Source of the DNA: Devosia sp.
GTDB lineage: Bacteria; Pseudomonadota; Alphaproteobacteria; Rhizobiales; Devosiaceae
Length of the DNA stretch: 64,000 nt
Direction of reading: 5' to 3'
Assembly (NCBI RefSeq): GCF_028290625.1
Contig: NZ_JAQGJM010000036.1
Location: 1 to 64,000, forward strand
The translations under genes were made by a program, and so were the position numbers. The notes under the pieces are model-generated. The model was not told where the DNA came from and ran no database searches. It worked only from the letters and a program-made list of their open reading frames with translations. Of this stretch, positions 52,040 to 60,276 are shown piece after piece (the stretch's first letter is position 1; each line of letters starts with the position of its first letter).

Positions 52040-53017
52040 ATGAACTGGATCGATAATTTCGTCCGCCCGAAAATCCGCTCGTTCCTCTCCAACAAGCGCG
52101 AGACGCCGGAAAACCTTTGGGTCAAGGACCCCGAGTCTGGCGAGATGGTGTTTTATCGCGATCTGGAAGCCAATCAGTGGGTCGTGCCCAATTCGGGCTA
52201 CCACATGAAGATCAAGCCGGCCGACCGGCTGGAAACCTTCTTCGACGATGGTAAATATAGCCTGGTGCCGATCCCGGCCGTGCCGGTCGATCCGCTGAAA
52301 TTCCGCGATCAGAAGCGCTATGTCGACCGCCTCAAGGAAGGCCGCGTCAAGACCGGGTTCGATGACAGCGTCATCGTCGCCCTGGGCAAGCTCTATGGCC
52401 GCGACACCACGGTGGCGGTGCAGGATTTCGATTTCATCGGCGGCTCGCTCGGCATGGCGGCGGGGCAGGGCATCATCACCGGGCTCGAAACAGCTGCCAG
52501 CCGCAAGACCCCCTTCGTGCTGTTCGTCGCCTCGGGTGGCGCGCGCATGCAGGAAGGCATTTTCTCGCTGATGCAAATGCCGCGCACCACAGTGGCGGTG
52601 CTGCGCCTGCGGGAAGCCGGCCTGCCCTTCTTTGTGGTGTTCACCGATCCCACCACCGGTGGCGTCACCGCGTCCTATGCCATGCTGGGCGATATCCACA
52701 TTGCCGAGCCCGGCGCGCGTATCGGCTTTGCGGGTGCCCGTATCATCGAGCAGACCATCCGCGAAAAGTTGCCCAAGGGCTTCCAGCGCTCCGAATATCT
52801 GTTCGAGCACGGCATGGTGGATATGGTGGTGCATCGCCACAAGCTGCGCTCCACAATAGGCTCGCTCGCCGGCATTCTGATGCGCAATGAGGCGGTGGAC
52901 GAACTAGCCTCCTCGGCCATGACTACCACCACGCGGGTCAGCCTGCGCGATGCAGCGGCCGCCGCCGAAAGCGACGACGATCTCGCCCTGATGCCGCCGG
53001 CCGCGCACGCCGAATAA
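52040..53017 (+). CDS. accD: Acetyl-CoA carboxylase carboxyltransferase subunit beta
   Basis: A 325-residue AccD, half of the carboxyltransferase of fatty-acid synthesis. The crotonase-like core is clear (GGSLGMAAGQGIITGLE, FVASGGARMQEGIFSLMQMP, VVFTDPTTGGVTASYAMLGD, IGFAGARIIEQTIREKLP). The N-terminal zinc ribbon position reads LWVKDPESGEMVFYRDLEAN and VVPNSGYHM: all four usual cysteines are replaced (Asp, Ser, Val, Ser). ATG 52040 is preceded by GAGGGCTCACGCTC. It follows trpA. Confidence 0.97.
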   Translation: MNWIDNFVRPKIRSFLSNKRETPENLWVKDPESGEMVFYRDLEANQWVVPNSGYHMKIKPADRLETFFDDGKYSLVPIPAVPVDPLKFRDQKRYVDRLKEGRVKTGFDDSVIVALGKLYGRDTTVAVQDFDFIGGSLGMAAGQGIITGLETAASRKTPFVLFVASGGARMQEGIFSLMQMPRTTVAVLRLREAGLPFFVVFTDPTTGGVTASYAMLGDIHIAEPGARIGFAGARIIEQTIREKLPKGFQRSEYLFEHGMVDMVVHRHKLRSTIGSLAGILMRNEAVDELASSAMTTTTRVSLRDAAAAAESDDDLALMPPAAHAE

Positions 53018-53141
53018 ATTCCGGGCCGGACGTCCTTTACCGGCACTTAATATCGTTTCAGGTACTATTGCGCGCTGCCAAAGAGCTCAGCGCGCATTCG
53101 CTCGCGTCGCGCCGGCCGGGGCAATCGCGAGGGGACGCCAC

Positions 53142-55649
53142 ATGTTCAAATTCCGTTCGATGTCGATCGCCCGCAAACTGCCGCTGGCGCTGATCGGCTC
53201 GGCCCTGCTGGTCAGTATCGGCGTCGGTAGCGCCAGCTATCTGATCGGCTCGAGCGCGCTGCGCAGCTCCGCCGAAAGCCGGCTCCTCACCCTCGCGTCC
53301 GAACGCGCCACGCAGGTGTCGACCTACCTCAAATCGGTCGAGGACGACCTGACCGCCACCTCGCGCTCCGAAGCCACGGTGCAGGCTTTGCGCGATTTCG
53401 GCGGCGCCTGGCTCAGCTTCAAGGTCAACCCGACCGAGGAAGTGCGCACCCTCTACGTCACCAACAATCCTAAAAAGGACGATCTGGCGGCGCTGGATAC
53501 CCTGGGCACCACCGGCACCTATGACGTCACCCACACCCGTTTCCATCCGGGCTATCGCAGCCAGATCAAGGCGCGCGGCTATCGCGACTTGTATCTGTTC
53601 GATCTCAAGGGCTCGCTGGTCTATTCGGTCGACAAGGCCGCCGATTTCGGCACCAATTTCGTCGATGGTCCCATGGCGTCATCGGCACTGGGCCAGGTGT
53701 TCGCCAAGGCCGTAGCCATCGAAACGCCGGACGATCTGGTCTTTGCCGATTTCGCCCCCTATGCGGCGGCGGGCGGCCTGCCGGCCAGCTTCTTTGCCAA
53801 GCCGGTGTTCAACGCTACCGGCCGCAAGGTCGGCGTGCTGGCCATCCAGCTGCCCTCCGAACGGCTCGACGCCGTCATCGGCAACCGCACCGGCTTTGGC
53901 GAGACGGGCGAGGCGCTGGTCGTCGGCCCCGATGGGCTGCTGCGCTCGGATTCGATCTTTACCGAAGGCAATGATGCGCTGGTGACCAGCTTTGCCGCTC
54001 CCGCACTCGATTCTGCCATTGCCGGCACCAATGGCGAAGGCACCTCCACCGCTTATCGCGGCACCGAAATGCTGATCGCCGCCGCACCGGTCACCACCCG
54101 TGTCGGCAACTGGGCCGTGGTCGCCGTGATGGCCACGAGCGAGGTGCTGGCCCCCGTGGTCAATATGCGCAACATGATGCTTGCCATCGGCGCCGCCCTG
54201 CTGGCCGTCGTGGCCTTGGCTGGCTGGCTGTTCTCGCGCAGCGTCACGCGGCCGATCACGCTGTTGACTGGGGCGATGCAGGAGCTGGCACAGGGCAATC
54301 TGGATATTCGCATCAAAGGGGCCAGCCGCACCGACGAATTGGGCGCCATGTCACGCGCCGTCGAAGTGTTCCGCCAAAATGGCCAGAAGGTCACCGAGCT
54401 GACCGAGGCGGAGGCCGCCCAATCGATCGCCCGCCGTGCCGACCGCATTGCGATGATGCAAAGCCTGCAAAGCGCCTTCGGCGACGTGGTCGATGCCGCC
54501 ATTGCGGGGGATTTTTCCAAGCGCGTCGAAACCCAGTTCCCCGATGCCGAACTCAATGGTCTGGCCAAGAGCGTCAACGCCCTGGTCGAAACCGTCGATC
54601 GTGGCCTTGGCGAAACCGGCCAGGTGCTCGCCGCGCTGGCCGAAACCGACCTGACCCTGCGCGTGCATGGCGAGTATGAAGGCGCCTTCGCCCGCCTCAA
54701 GGACGACACCAATGCGGTGGCGCAAAAGCTCGGCGACATTGTCGGCCAGCTCCGCAATACCTCGGGCGCCCTCAAGACCGCCACCGGTGAAATCCTTTCC
54801 GGCGCCAATGACCTGAGCGAACGCACCACCAAGCAGGCCGCCACCATCGAAGAGACCAGCGCCGCCATCGAACAGCTCGCCAACACCGTGGCCGAGAACG
54901 CCAAGAAGGCCGAATCGGCCAGTGTGCAGGCCCAGGCTGTCACCAAGACCGCCGAAGCCGGGGGCGCCGTGATGGCCGAAGCCAACGATGCCATGGAGCG
55001 CATCACGCAGTCCTCGGCCAAGATTTCCAACATTATCGGCCTGATCGACGACATCGCCTTCCAGACCAACCTCTTGGCGCTCAACGCCTCGGTCGAAGCC
55101 GCGCGCGCCGGCGATGCCGGCAAGGGTTTTGCCGTGGTTGCCGTTGAAGTGCGCCGGCTGGCCCAATCGGCCGCCAGCGCGTCGTCGGACGTCAAGGCGC
55201 TGATCGAGCAGTCGGCCAATGAAGTGCGCGGTGGATCGCGGCTCGTGTCCGACGCCGCCTCCAAGATCTCCAGCATGCTGGGCGCCATCCGCGACAATAC
55301 CGCGGCGCTCGAAGCCATCTCGCGCGACAGCCGCAAGCAGGCCTTGTCGATCGAGGAAGTCAGCACCGCCGTGCAGGTCCTCGACGAAATGACCCAGCAC
55401 AATGCCGCGCTGGTCGAGGAAACCAACGCCGCCATCGAGCAGACTGAGGCCCAGGCCAGCGAACTCGACCGCATCGTCGATATCTTCACGCTGGCCGAAG
55501 CTCCCGCCCGTGCCCCGTCGCGCCCGGTCGCCGTGCCCCAGTCCACTGGCGCGCGCGGCATCCAGCAAAAACTCAAAGCCGTCGCCGGCACCTACCTGAA
55601 GCGCGGCAATACTGCGATTGCCGTGGATAAGGACTGGAATGAGTTCTGA
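53142..55649 (+). CDS. Methyl-accepting chemotaxis protein
   Basis: An 835-residue membrane chemoreceptor. It has a membrane helix (residues about 13-35), a periplasmic sensing region (about 36-340, Cache-like from RDLYLFDLKGSLVYS), a second helix (about 345-365), a HAMP domain and a second HAMP-like segment (about 366-540), and a signalling domain with tip DDIAFQTNLLALNASVEAAR. The C-terminus ends DWNEF, resembling the CheR/CheB-tethering pentapeptide. It stands between accD and folC, which are adjacent in relatives. No che genes are nearby. Confidence 0.92.
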   Translation: MFKFRSMSIARKLPLALIGSALLVSIGVGSASYLIGSSALRSSAESRLLTLASERATQVSTYLKSVEDDLTATSRSEATVQALRDFGGAWLSFKVNPTEEVRTLYVTNNPKKDDLAALDTLGTTGTYDVTHTRFHPGYRSQIKARGYRDLYLFDLKGSLVYSVDKAADFGTNFVDGPMASSALGQVFAKAVAIETPDDLVFADFAPYAAAGGLPASFFAKPVFNATGRKVGVLAIQLPSERLDAVIGNRTGFGETGEALVVGPDGLLRSDSIFTEGNDALVTSFAAPALDSAIAGTNGEGTSTAYRGTEMLIAAAPVTTRVGNWAVVAVMATSEVLAPVVNMRNMMLAIGAALLAVVALAGWLFSRSVTRPITLLTGAMQELAQGNLDIRIKGASRTDELGAMSRAVEVFRQNGQKVTELTEAEAAQSIARRADRIAMMQSLQSAFGDVVDAAIAGDFSKRVETQFPDAELNGLAKSVNALVETVDRGLGETGQVLAALAETDLTLRVHGEYEGAFARLKDDTNAVAQKLGDIVGQLRNTSGALKTATGEILSGANDLSERTTKQAATIEETSAAIEQLANTVAENAKKAESASVQAQAVTKTAEAGGAVMAEANDAMERITQSSAKISNIIGLIDDIAFQTNLLALNASVEAARAGDAGKGFAVVAVEVRRLAQSAASASSDVKALIEQSANEVRGGSRLVSDAASKISSMLGAIRDNTAALEAISRDSRKQALSIEEVSTAVQVLDEMTQHNAALVEETNAAIEQTEAQASELDRIVDIFTLAEAPARAPSRPVAVPQSTGARGIQQKLKAVAGTYLKRGNTAIAVDKDWNEF

Positions 55650-55651
55650 GG

Positions 55652-55723
55652 CACGCCCTCGTGGTTCGAGGCTCGTAAGCACTCGCACCTCACCATGAGG
55701 GCTACTGGTAGAGCTGCGATTGC
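55652..55723. repeat. Half copy of the 130-bp palindrome (A4)
   Basis: Only one arm is present, GCACGCCCTCGTGGTTCGAG through CTCACCATGAGGGCTACTGG, the reverse complement of the A3 right arm. It begins right after the chemoreceptor stop and is fused directly to family B copy 3. Confidence 0.85.
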
Positions 55724-55732
55724 CCCAATGCC

Positions 55733-55829
55733 ACCCCACCCACCGTCCTTCCCGCGGACTTGATCCGCGGGTCACTCTTAACCCGGCACATGCTGCGGGA
55801 GGCCCGCGGATCAAGTCGGCGGGAAGGAA
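55733..55829. repeat. Dispersed palindromic repeat, family B copy 3
   Basis: Arms CCCGCGGACTTGATCCGCGG and CCGCGGATCAAGTCGGCGGG with flanking CTTCC..GGAAG. It directly follows the truncated A4 copy before folC. Confidence 0.88.
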
Positions 55830-55916
55830 GAAGGGATTGAGTGCTCCCTGAGAACACCCCATTGAGCCCACGGCAAATCGGCGCTACCAGATCGCTTCCA
55901 TGATCCGGACCTGCTC

Positions 55917-57209
55917 ATGTCGCGTACCGATGCCATTCTCAAGCGCCTTTCGGGCCTGCACCCCAAGCTGATCGATCTGGGCCTGGAACGGCTTGAGCGG
56001 TTGCTCAAGGACCTCGGCAATCCCGAGGACCGTCTCCCCCCGGTGATCCATGTCGCCGGCACCAATGGCAAGGGCTCCACCGTCGCGTTCCTGCGGGCCA
56101 TGCTGGAAGCGGCAGGCAAATCGGTCCACGTCTATACCTCGCCCCATCTGGTGCGCTTCAACGAGCGCATTCGCCTGGCCGGCAAGCTGGTCACCAGCCG
56201 CCGCCTCAATGCCGTGCTGGAGCGGCTCGAGACTGTGAACGCCGGCCAGAACATCACCTATTTCGAAATTACCACAGCGGCCGCCTTCGTGCTGTTTGCC
56301 GAAACCCCCGCCGATTACGTGCTGCTCGAAGTGGGCATGGGCGGCACCTATGACACCACCAATGTGATCAAGCACCCGCTCGGCACCATCATCACCCCGG
56401 TCGATCTCGATCACATGGCGTTTCTGGGCAATACCATCGGCAAGATCGCGGTGGAGAAGGCCGGCATCCTCAAGCGTGGCGCGCCCGCCGTCATCGCCCG
56501 CCAGGCCGATGAAGGCCTCGCCAGCATCGACAGGGTCGCACGCCGCCTCGGGGTCACGCCCTTCGTCGCCGGCCAGGATTTCGATGCCTATGAACAGGAT
56601 GGCCGCCTGGTCTACCAGGACGAGGATGGGCTGCTCGACCTGCCGCGCCCCAAACTGATCGGCGCGCACCAGTTCGACAATGCCGGCACCGCCATTGCGG
56701 CCGTGCGCCATTTTAAGCTGCCGGTCGATAGCGCTGCGATTGAAAAGGGCCTGCAGACTGTGGTCTGGCCGGCAAGACTATCGTCGCTGCACGGCCCGCT
56801 GCGCGATCTGCTCGGCCCCGGCGCCGAGTTGTGGCTCGATGGTGGTCACAATGCCCACGGCACGCGCGCCTTGGCCCGGGCGCTGGCCGATATGAACACC
56901 GCCCGACCGGCGTCGCTCGTGCTGATCATGGGCATGATGAACACTCGCGTCCCTGCCGATGTGTTGGCCCCGTTTGCCGGCATGGCGCAGCGCATCCTGA
57001 CGCTGACCATTCCCGGCGAAGGCAATGCCCACAAGGGCGCCTTCATCGCCGAAGCCTTGCGCGGTGCGGGCTTCCCCGCCGCCGCCAGCCGGTCGATCGA
57101 CGCGGCCCTCAAAAGCGCCGCGGCCATACCCAATGCCCGCGTAGTGATTTCCGGCTCGCTCTACCTCGCGGGCCAGGTCCTGCACCGCAACGGCACGATC
57201 CCCGATTAG
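55917..57209 (+). CDS. folC: Folylpolyglutamate synthase/dihydrofolate synthase
   Basis: A 430-residue Mur-ligase-like enzyme that joins glutamate to dihydropteroate and extends folates. It has HVAGTNGKGSTVAFLRAML (P-loop, about residues 43-61), LVRFNERIRLAGK, and HMAFLGNTIGKIAVEKAGIL. The C-terminal DGGHNAHGTRALARALADM is characteristic. ATG 55917 is the family start. It is convergent with ftsK; the two stops sit on a shared hairpin. Confidence 0.96.
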   Translation: MSRTDAILKRLSGLHPKLIDLGLERLERLLKDLGNPEDRLPPVIHVAGTNGKGSTVAFLRAMLEAAGKSVHVYTSPHLVRFNERIRLAGKLVTSRRLNAVLERLETVNAGQNITYFEITTAAAFVLFAETPADYVLLEVGMGGTYDTTNVIKHPLGTIITPVDLDHMAFLGNTIGKIAVEKAGILKRGAPAVIARQADEGLASIDRVARRLGVTPFVAGQDFDAYEQDGRLVYQDEDGLLDLPRPKLIGAHQFDNAGTAIAAVRHFKLPVDSAAIEKGLQTVVWPARLSSLHGPLRDLLGPGAELWLDGGHNAHGTRALARALADMNTARPASLVLIMGMMNTRVPADVLAPFAGMAQRILTLTIPGEGNAHKGAFIAEALRGAGFPAAASRSIDAALKSAAAIPNARVVISGSLYLAGQVLHRNGTIPD

Positions 57210-57231
57210 GGCTCGGATCTAGTCCGAGCCC
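57209..57231. terminator. Shared hairpin at the folC/ftsK convergent stops
   Basis: GGGCTCGGA/TCCGAGCCC with a 5-nt loop holds the last base of the folC stop at one foot and the ftsK stop in its loop. There is no T tract in either direction, so termination would be weak. Confidence 0.5.
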
Positions 57232-59936
57232 ACCAGAATCTCGCGCTTGCCGGCATGGTTGGCCTGGCTGATCACGCCTTCGCGTTCCATGCGTTCGATC
57301 AGCGTCGCCGCCTTGTTGTAGCCGATGGCGAGGCGCCGCTGGATATAGCTGGTCGAGGCCTTCTTGTCGGTCAGCACGATGTGCACGGCCTTGTCGTAAA
57401 GCTCGTCGCCCGAGCCGGCATAATCGTCGCCGCCCGCGCTGTCGCCCATGTCGCCGCCGCCCTCGTCCTCATCGGCAACGATGCTGTCGAGGTAATCCGG
57501 GGACCCTTGGGTCTTCAGATGGGCGACCACGGCTTCCACTTCGCTATCGGCCACGAAGGGACCATGCAGGCGCTTGATGCGGCCGCCGCCGGCCATGTAG
57601 AGCATGTCGCCATTGCCCAGCAGTTGCTCGGCGCCCTGTTCGCCCAGAATGGTGCGGCTGTCGATTTTGCTCGTCACCTGGAAGCTGACACGCGTCGGGA
57701 AGTTGGCCTTGATCGTGCCGGTAATCACGTCCACCGACGGGCGCTGGGTGGCGGTGATGATGTGAATGCCGGCGGCGCGGGCCATCTGGGCGAGGCGCTG
57801 GATGGCCCCTTCGATATCCTTGCCGGCCACCATCATCAGGTCGGCCATTTCGTCGACGATGATGACGATATAGGGCAGCGGCTCGAGGTTGAATTCCTCG
57901 CTCTCAAAGATCGCCTCGCCGGTTTCGCGGTCGAACCCGGTCTGCACGGTGCGGGTAATCACCTTGCCCTCGGCCTTGGCTTCGCCGACGCGCTGGTTGA
58001 AGCCGTCGATATTGCGCACGCCGATCTTGCTCATCTTGCGATAGCGGTCTTCCATCTCGCGAACGGCCCATTTGAGCGCCACCACCGCTTTTTGCGGATC
58101 GGTGACGACTGGGGTCAGCAGATGCGGAATGCCGTCATAGATCGAGAGCTCGAGCATTTTCGGATCGATCATGATCAGGCGGCACTGCTCAGGGGTCATC
58201 TGATACAGCAGGCTCAGGATCATCGTATTGATGCCGACGGACTTGCCCGAGCCGGTGGTGCCGGCGATCAGCAGATGCGGCATGCGTGCCAGGTCGGCGA
58301 TCACCGGCTCGCCGCCGATGGTCTTGCCCAGGCAAATGGGCAGCTTGCCCTTCATTTTCTCGAAATCGGTCGAGGCCAGCATTTCGCGGAAATACACCAT
58401 TTCGCGATTGGCATTGGGCAGCTCGATGCCGATGGCATTGCGGCCCGGCACCACGGCGACGCGGGCGGAGATCGCGCTCATCGAGCGGGCAATGTCGTCG
58501 GCCAGCGAAATCACGCGAGAGGACTTGATGCCGGGGGCCGGTTCAAGCTCGAACAGCGTGACGACGGGGCCGGGGCGCACATTGATGATGTCGCCCTTGA
58601 CGCCGAAATCTTCCAATACGCCTTCGAGCTGGCGCGCCATGGCTTCCAGCCGCTCAGGATTGTGCTCCTCCGACGGACCCTTGTGGCGCGGCTCGGCCAA
58701 GAGGCTCAGCGGCGGCAGCTCAAAACCCTGCGGGGCATCGAGGAACGAGCCCTGCGCCTCGCGGGCGACGCGCTGGCCCTGCACGGGGCGCTGTGGGGGT
58801 GCGGAGACGCGCGGCGAGATGCCGCTTGGCGGCGGGGCCGGATGAAAGCGCGAATCGCCACGCTGGTGATGGTTGACGACCGCCGGCGGTGCCGGCACAT
58901 CGGGCACGAAGGGCAGGTCGTCGTACTCCGTCTCTTCGGGATATTCGAGCTCGGTATCGTCATAGTCGCTGGGCGCATTGATGCGCGGCTCGGTACGGGG
59001 CTGCTCGAACGCCGGTTCGGCCGGCGCGTGAATGCGGCGCTGCGTCGGAGCCATTTGGGGTTCCTGGCGGCCGACAACCGGCTCGACAGCGACGTCCATG
59101 CCCGGCTCGCGATCGTTATCGCGGAACGAGGCTTCTTCCTCGCGGCGCTGGGCATGGCTTTCGCGGGCGCGGCGGAACGCGGTGCGCAGCGAATAGCCGG
59201 TATGGACCATGGCGCCGAGCACGATATCGACCAGCGGATTGGTTTCGGGCTCATCGTCCGCAACTGCCGGCTGCCCACGGCGTGCGGCGGCAGCCGATAG
59301 CTTCTGCGGCGCGGCCGAAATGGTGTGGCCCAGCCCCATGCCGATCCAGAACAGTGCCAGCGTCGGAATGGCGATGATGATGGCGAACAGCGTGCCCATC
59401 AGCCCGCTCACCGGCGCCCCGGCGATCGAGGACGCCGTGTTGCTAAACACGCCACCCACGAGGCCGCCCAGGCCCGTCGGTAGCGGCCAGGTGGCGGGCA
59501 TGGCGATGAAGGAAAGCACGCCGGCCGCCAGGAACGTCGAGCCGATCCACGCCAGGGCACGCAGCCCCATGCCGGTGACGACGCGCTTGCGGGCCAGTGC
59601 CCAGCCCCACAGGGCTGGCGCAACGACGAGCACCAGCGCGGCAAGCCCCAGCGTCTGGAACAGGATGTCGGCGATGGCCGCGCCCGGAAAGCCTAGCCAG
59701 TTGGCGGGCGCCTTATCGGTCGCATAGGAAAAGCTGGGATCATCCACCGACCACGATGCCAGCGCCGCGAGGCATATCCCCACCACCGCCAGCACGATCA
59801 GGCCAACCAGCCGCAGCGGAATATGGATGGCAATCGCCTTGGGCGCCACGGGTGCAGCAATCTTGGCCCGAGGCTTGGCACCACGCGCGGGCATGGAACG
59901 CACTTCGTCGAGCATGGGGGTGGGATGTGTCGGCAT
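57219..59936 (-). CDS. ftsK: DNA translocase FtsK
   Basis: A 905-residue septal DNA translocase that resolves chromosome dimers at division. Four N-terminal membrane helices (about residues 30-210) are followed by a variable Pro/Glu-rich linker (about 220-440). The AAA+ motor has Walker A GTTGSGKSVGIN near residue 565 and Walker B LIMIDPKMLELS, and the C-terminal gamma winged helix ends RRLAIGYNKAATLIERMERE. ATG 59936 is family-like. A terminator and possible RNA lie between it and amtB. Confidence 0.97.
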   Translation of the reverse strand: MPTHPTPMLDEVRSMPARGAKPRAKIAAPVAPKAIAIHIPLRLVGLIVLAVVGICLAALASWSVDDPSFSYATDKAPANWLGFPGAAIADILFQTLGLAALVLVVAPALWGWALARKRVVTGMGLRALAWIGSTFLAAGVLSFIAMPATWPLPTGLGGLVGGVFSNTASSIAGAPVSGLMGTLFAIIIAIPTLALFWIGMGLGHTISAAPQKLSAAAARRGQPAVADDEPETNPLVDIVLGAMVHTGYSLRTAFRRARESHAQRREEEASFRDNDREPGMDVAVEPVVGRQEPQMAPTQRRIHAPAEPAFEQPRTEPRINAPSDYDDTELEYPEETEYDDLPFVPDVPAPPAVVNHHQRGDSRFHPAPPPSGISPRVSAPPQRPVQGQRVAREAQGSFLDAPQGFELPPLSLLAEPRHKGPSEEHNPERLEAMARQLEGVLEDFGVKGDIINVRPGPVVTLFELEPAPGIKSSRVISLADDIARSMSAISARVAVVPGRNAIGIELPNANREMVYFREMLASTDFEKMKGKLPICLGKTIGGEPVIADLARMPHLLIAGTTGSGKSVGINTMILSLLYQMTPEQCRLIMIDPKMLELSIYDGIPHLLTPVVTDPQKAVVALKWAVREMEDRYRKMSKIGVRNIDGFNQRVGEAKAEGKVITRTVQTGFDRETGEAIFESEEFNLEPLPYIVIIVDEMADLMMVAGKDIEGAIQRLAQMARAAGIHIITATQRPSVDVITGTIKANFPTRVSFQVTSKIDSRTILGEQGAEQLLGNGDMLYMAGGGRIKRLHGPFVADSEVEAVVAHLKTQGSPDYLDSIVADEDEGGGDMGDSAGGDDYAGSGDELYDKAVHIVLTDKKASTSYIQRRLAIGYNKAATLIERMEREGVISQANHAGKREILVGSD

Positions 59937-60040
59937 GGGCGGGCAACAGTCTCTACCGGGCGCGGACGATCCTTGCCCAATGCTGGCTCATGCTAGAAGG
60001 CTGGGGTTAATCTCATGCTAACCATCGGCGGCCCGTCCAA

Positions 60041-60074
60041 TAAAAAGGGCCCGCCGGTGGTTCCGGCAGGCCCT
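60041..60074 (-). terminator. Strong minus-strand terminator downstream of amtB
   Basis: On the minus strand a 12-bp stem AGGGCCTGCCGG/CCGGCGGGCCCT with one G-T wobble is followed by TTTTTATT. The wobble becomes an A-C mismatch on the plus strand, so it works on the minus strand. It ends whatever is transcribed beyond amtB. Confidence 0.85.
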
Positions 60075-60127
60075 CGTCGTCCGCATTGCCCTCGGGGAGG
60101 ATCGGCATTTGCGGCACTGTGTTCGCC

Positions 60128-60219
60128 AATTGATCGTGGTGTGCAGCCCGTGCGGTTTTGCGAGTGGGAAGCCTCTGTGGCGGGCCAAGAGGAACACGAG
60201 CTGCACGCGACGATCAATT
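60128..60219 (-). ncRNA. Candidate structured RNA between amtB and its terminator
   Basis: The minus strand can form a long hairpin: AATTGATCGT/ACGATCAATT (10 bp), internal loop CGC/ACC, GTGCAG/CTGCAC (6 bp), then an inner CCTCT/AGAGG stem. It lies about 55 nt upstream of the strong terminator and has no convincing reading frame. It could be a small RNA or a structured 3' UTR; no family recognised. Confidence 0.4.
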
Positions 60220-60241
60220 TACGAGGCACGTTTTGGGGGAG

Positions 60242-60266
60242 CCGGGCGGCGGATGCCGCCGCCCGG
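60242..60266 (-). other. GC-rich hairpin just after amtB
   Basis: CCGGGCGGCGG/CCGCCGCCCGG (11 bp, 3-nt loop) lies 10 nt after the amtB stop. Without a T tract it looks like an mRNA-stabilising or pausing hairpin rather than a terminator. Confidence 0.55.
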
Positions 60267-60276
60267 AAGCTTGGAT

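Noticed and set aside
57255..59300. A 681-codon open frame antisense to ftsK, and similar frames opposite nusA, amtB, pncB and glnD
   Set aside because: All overlap well-defined genes completely and show no motifs or ribosome-binding sites.
60128..60219. 6S RNA
   Set aside because: The hairpin lacks a clear central bubble and I cannot match the conserved flanking pairs; it is kept only as an unassigned RNA candidate.
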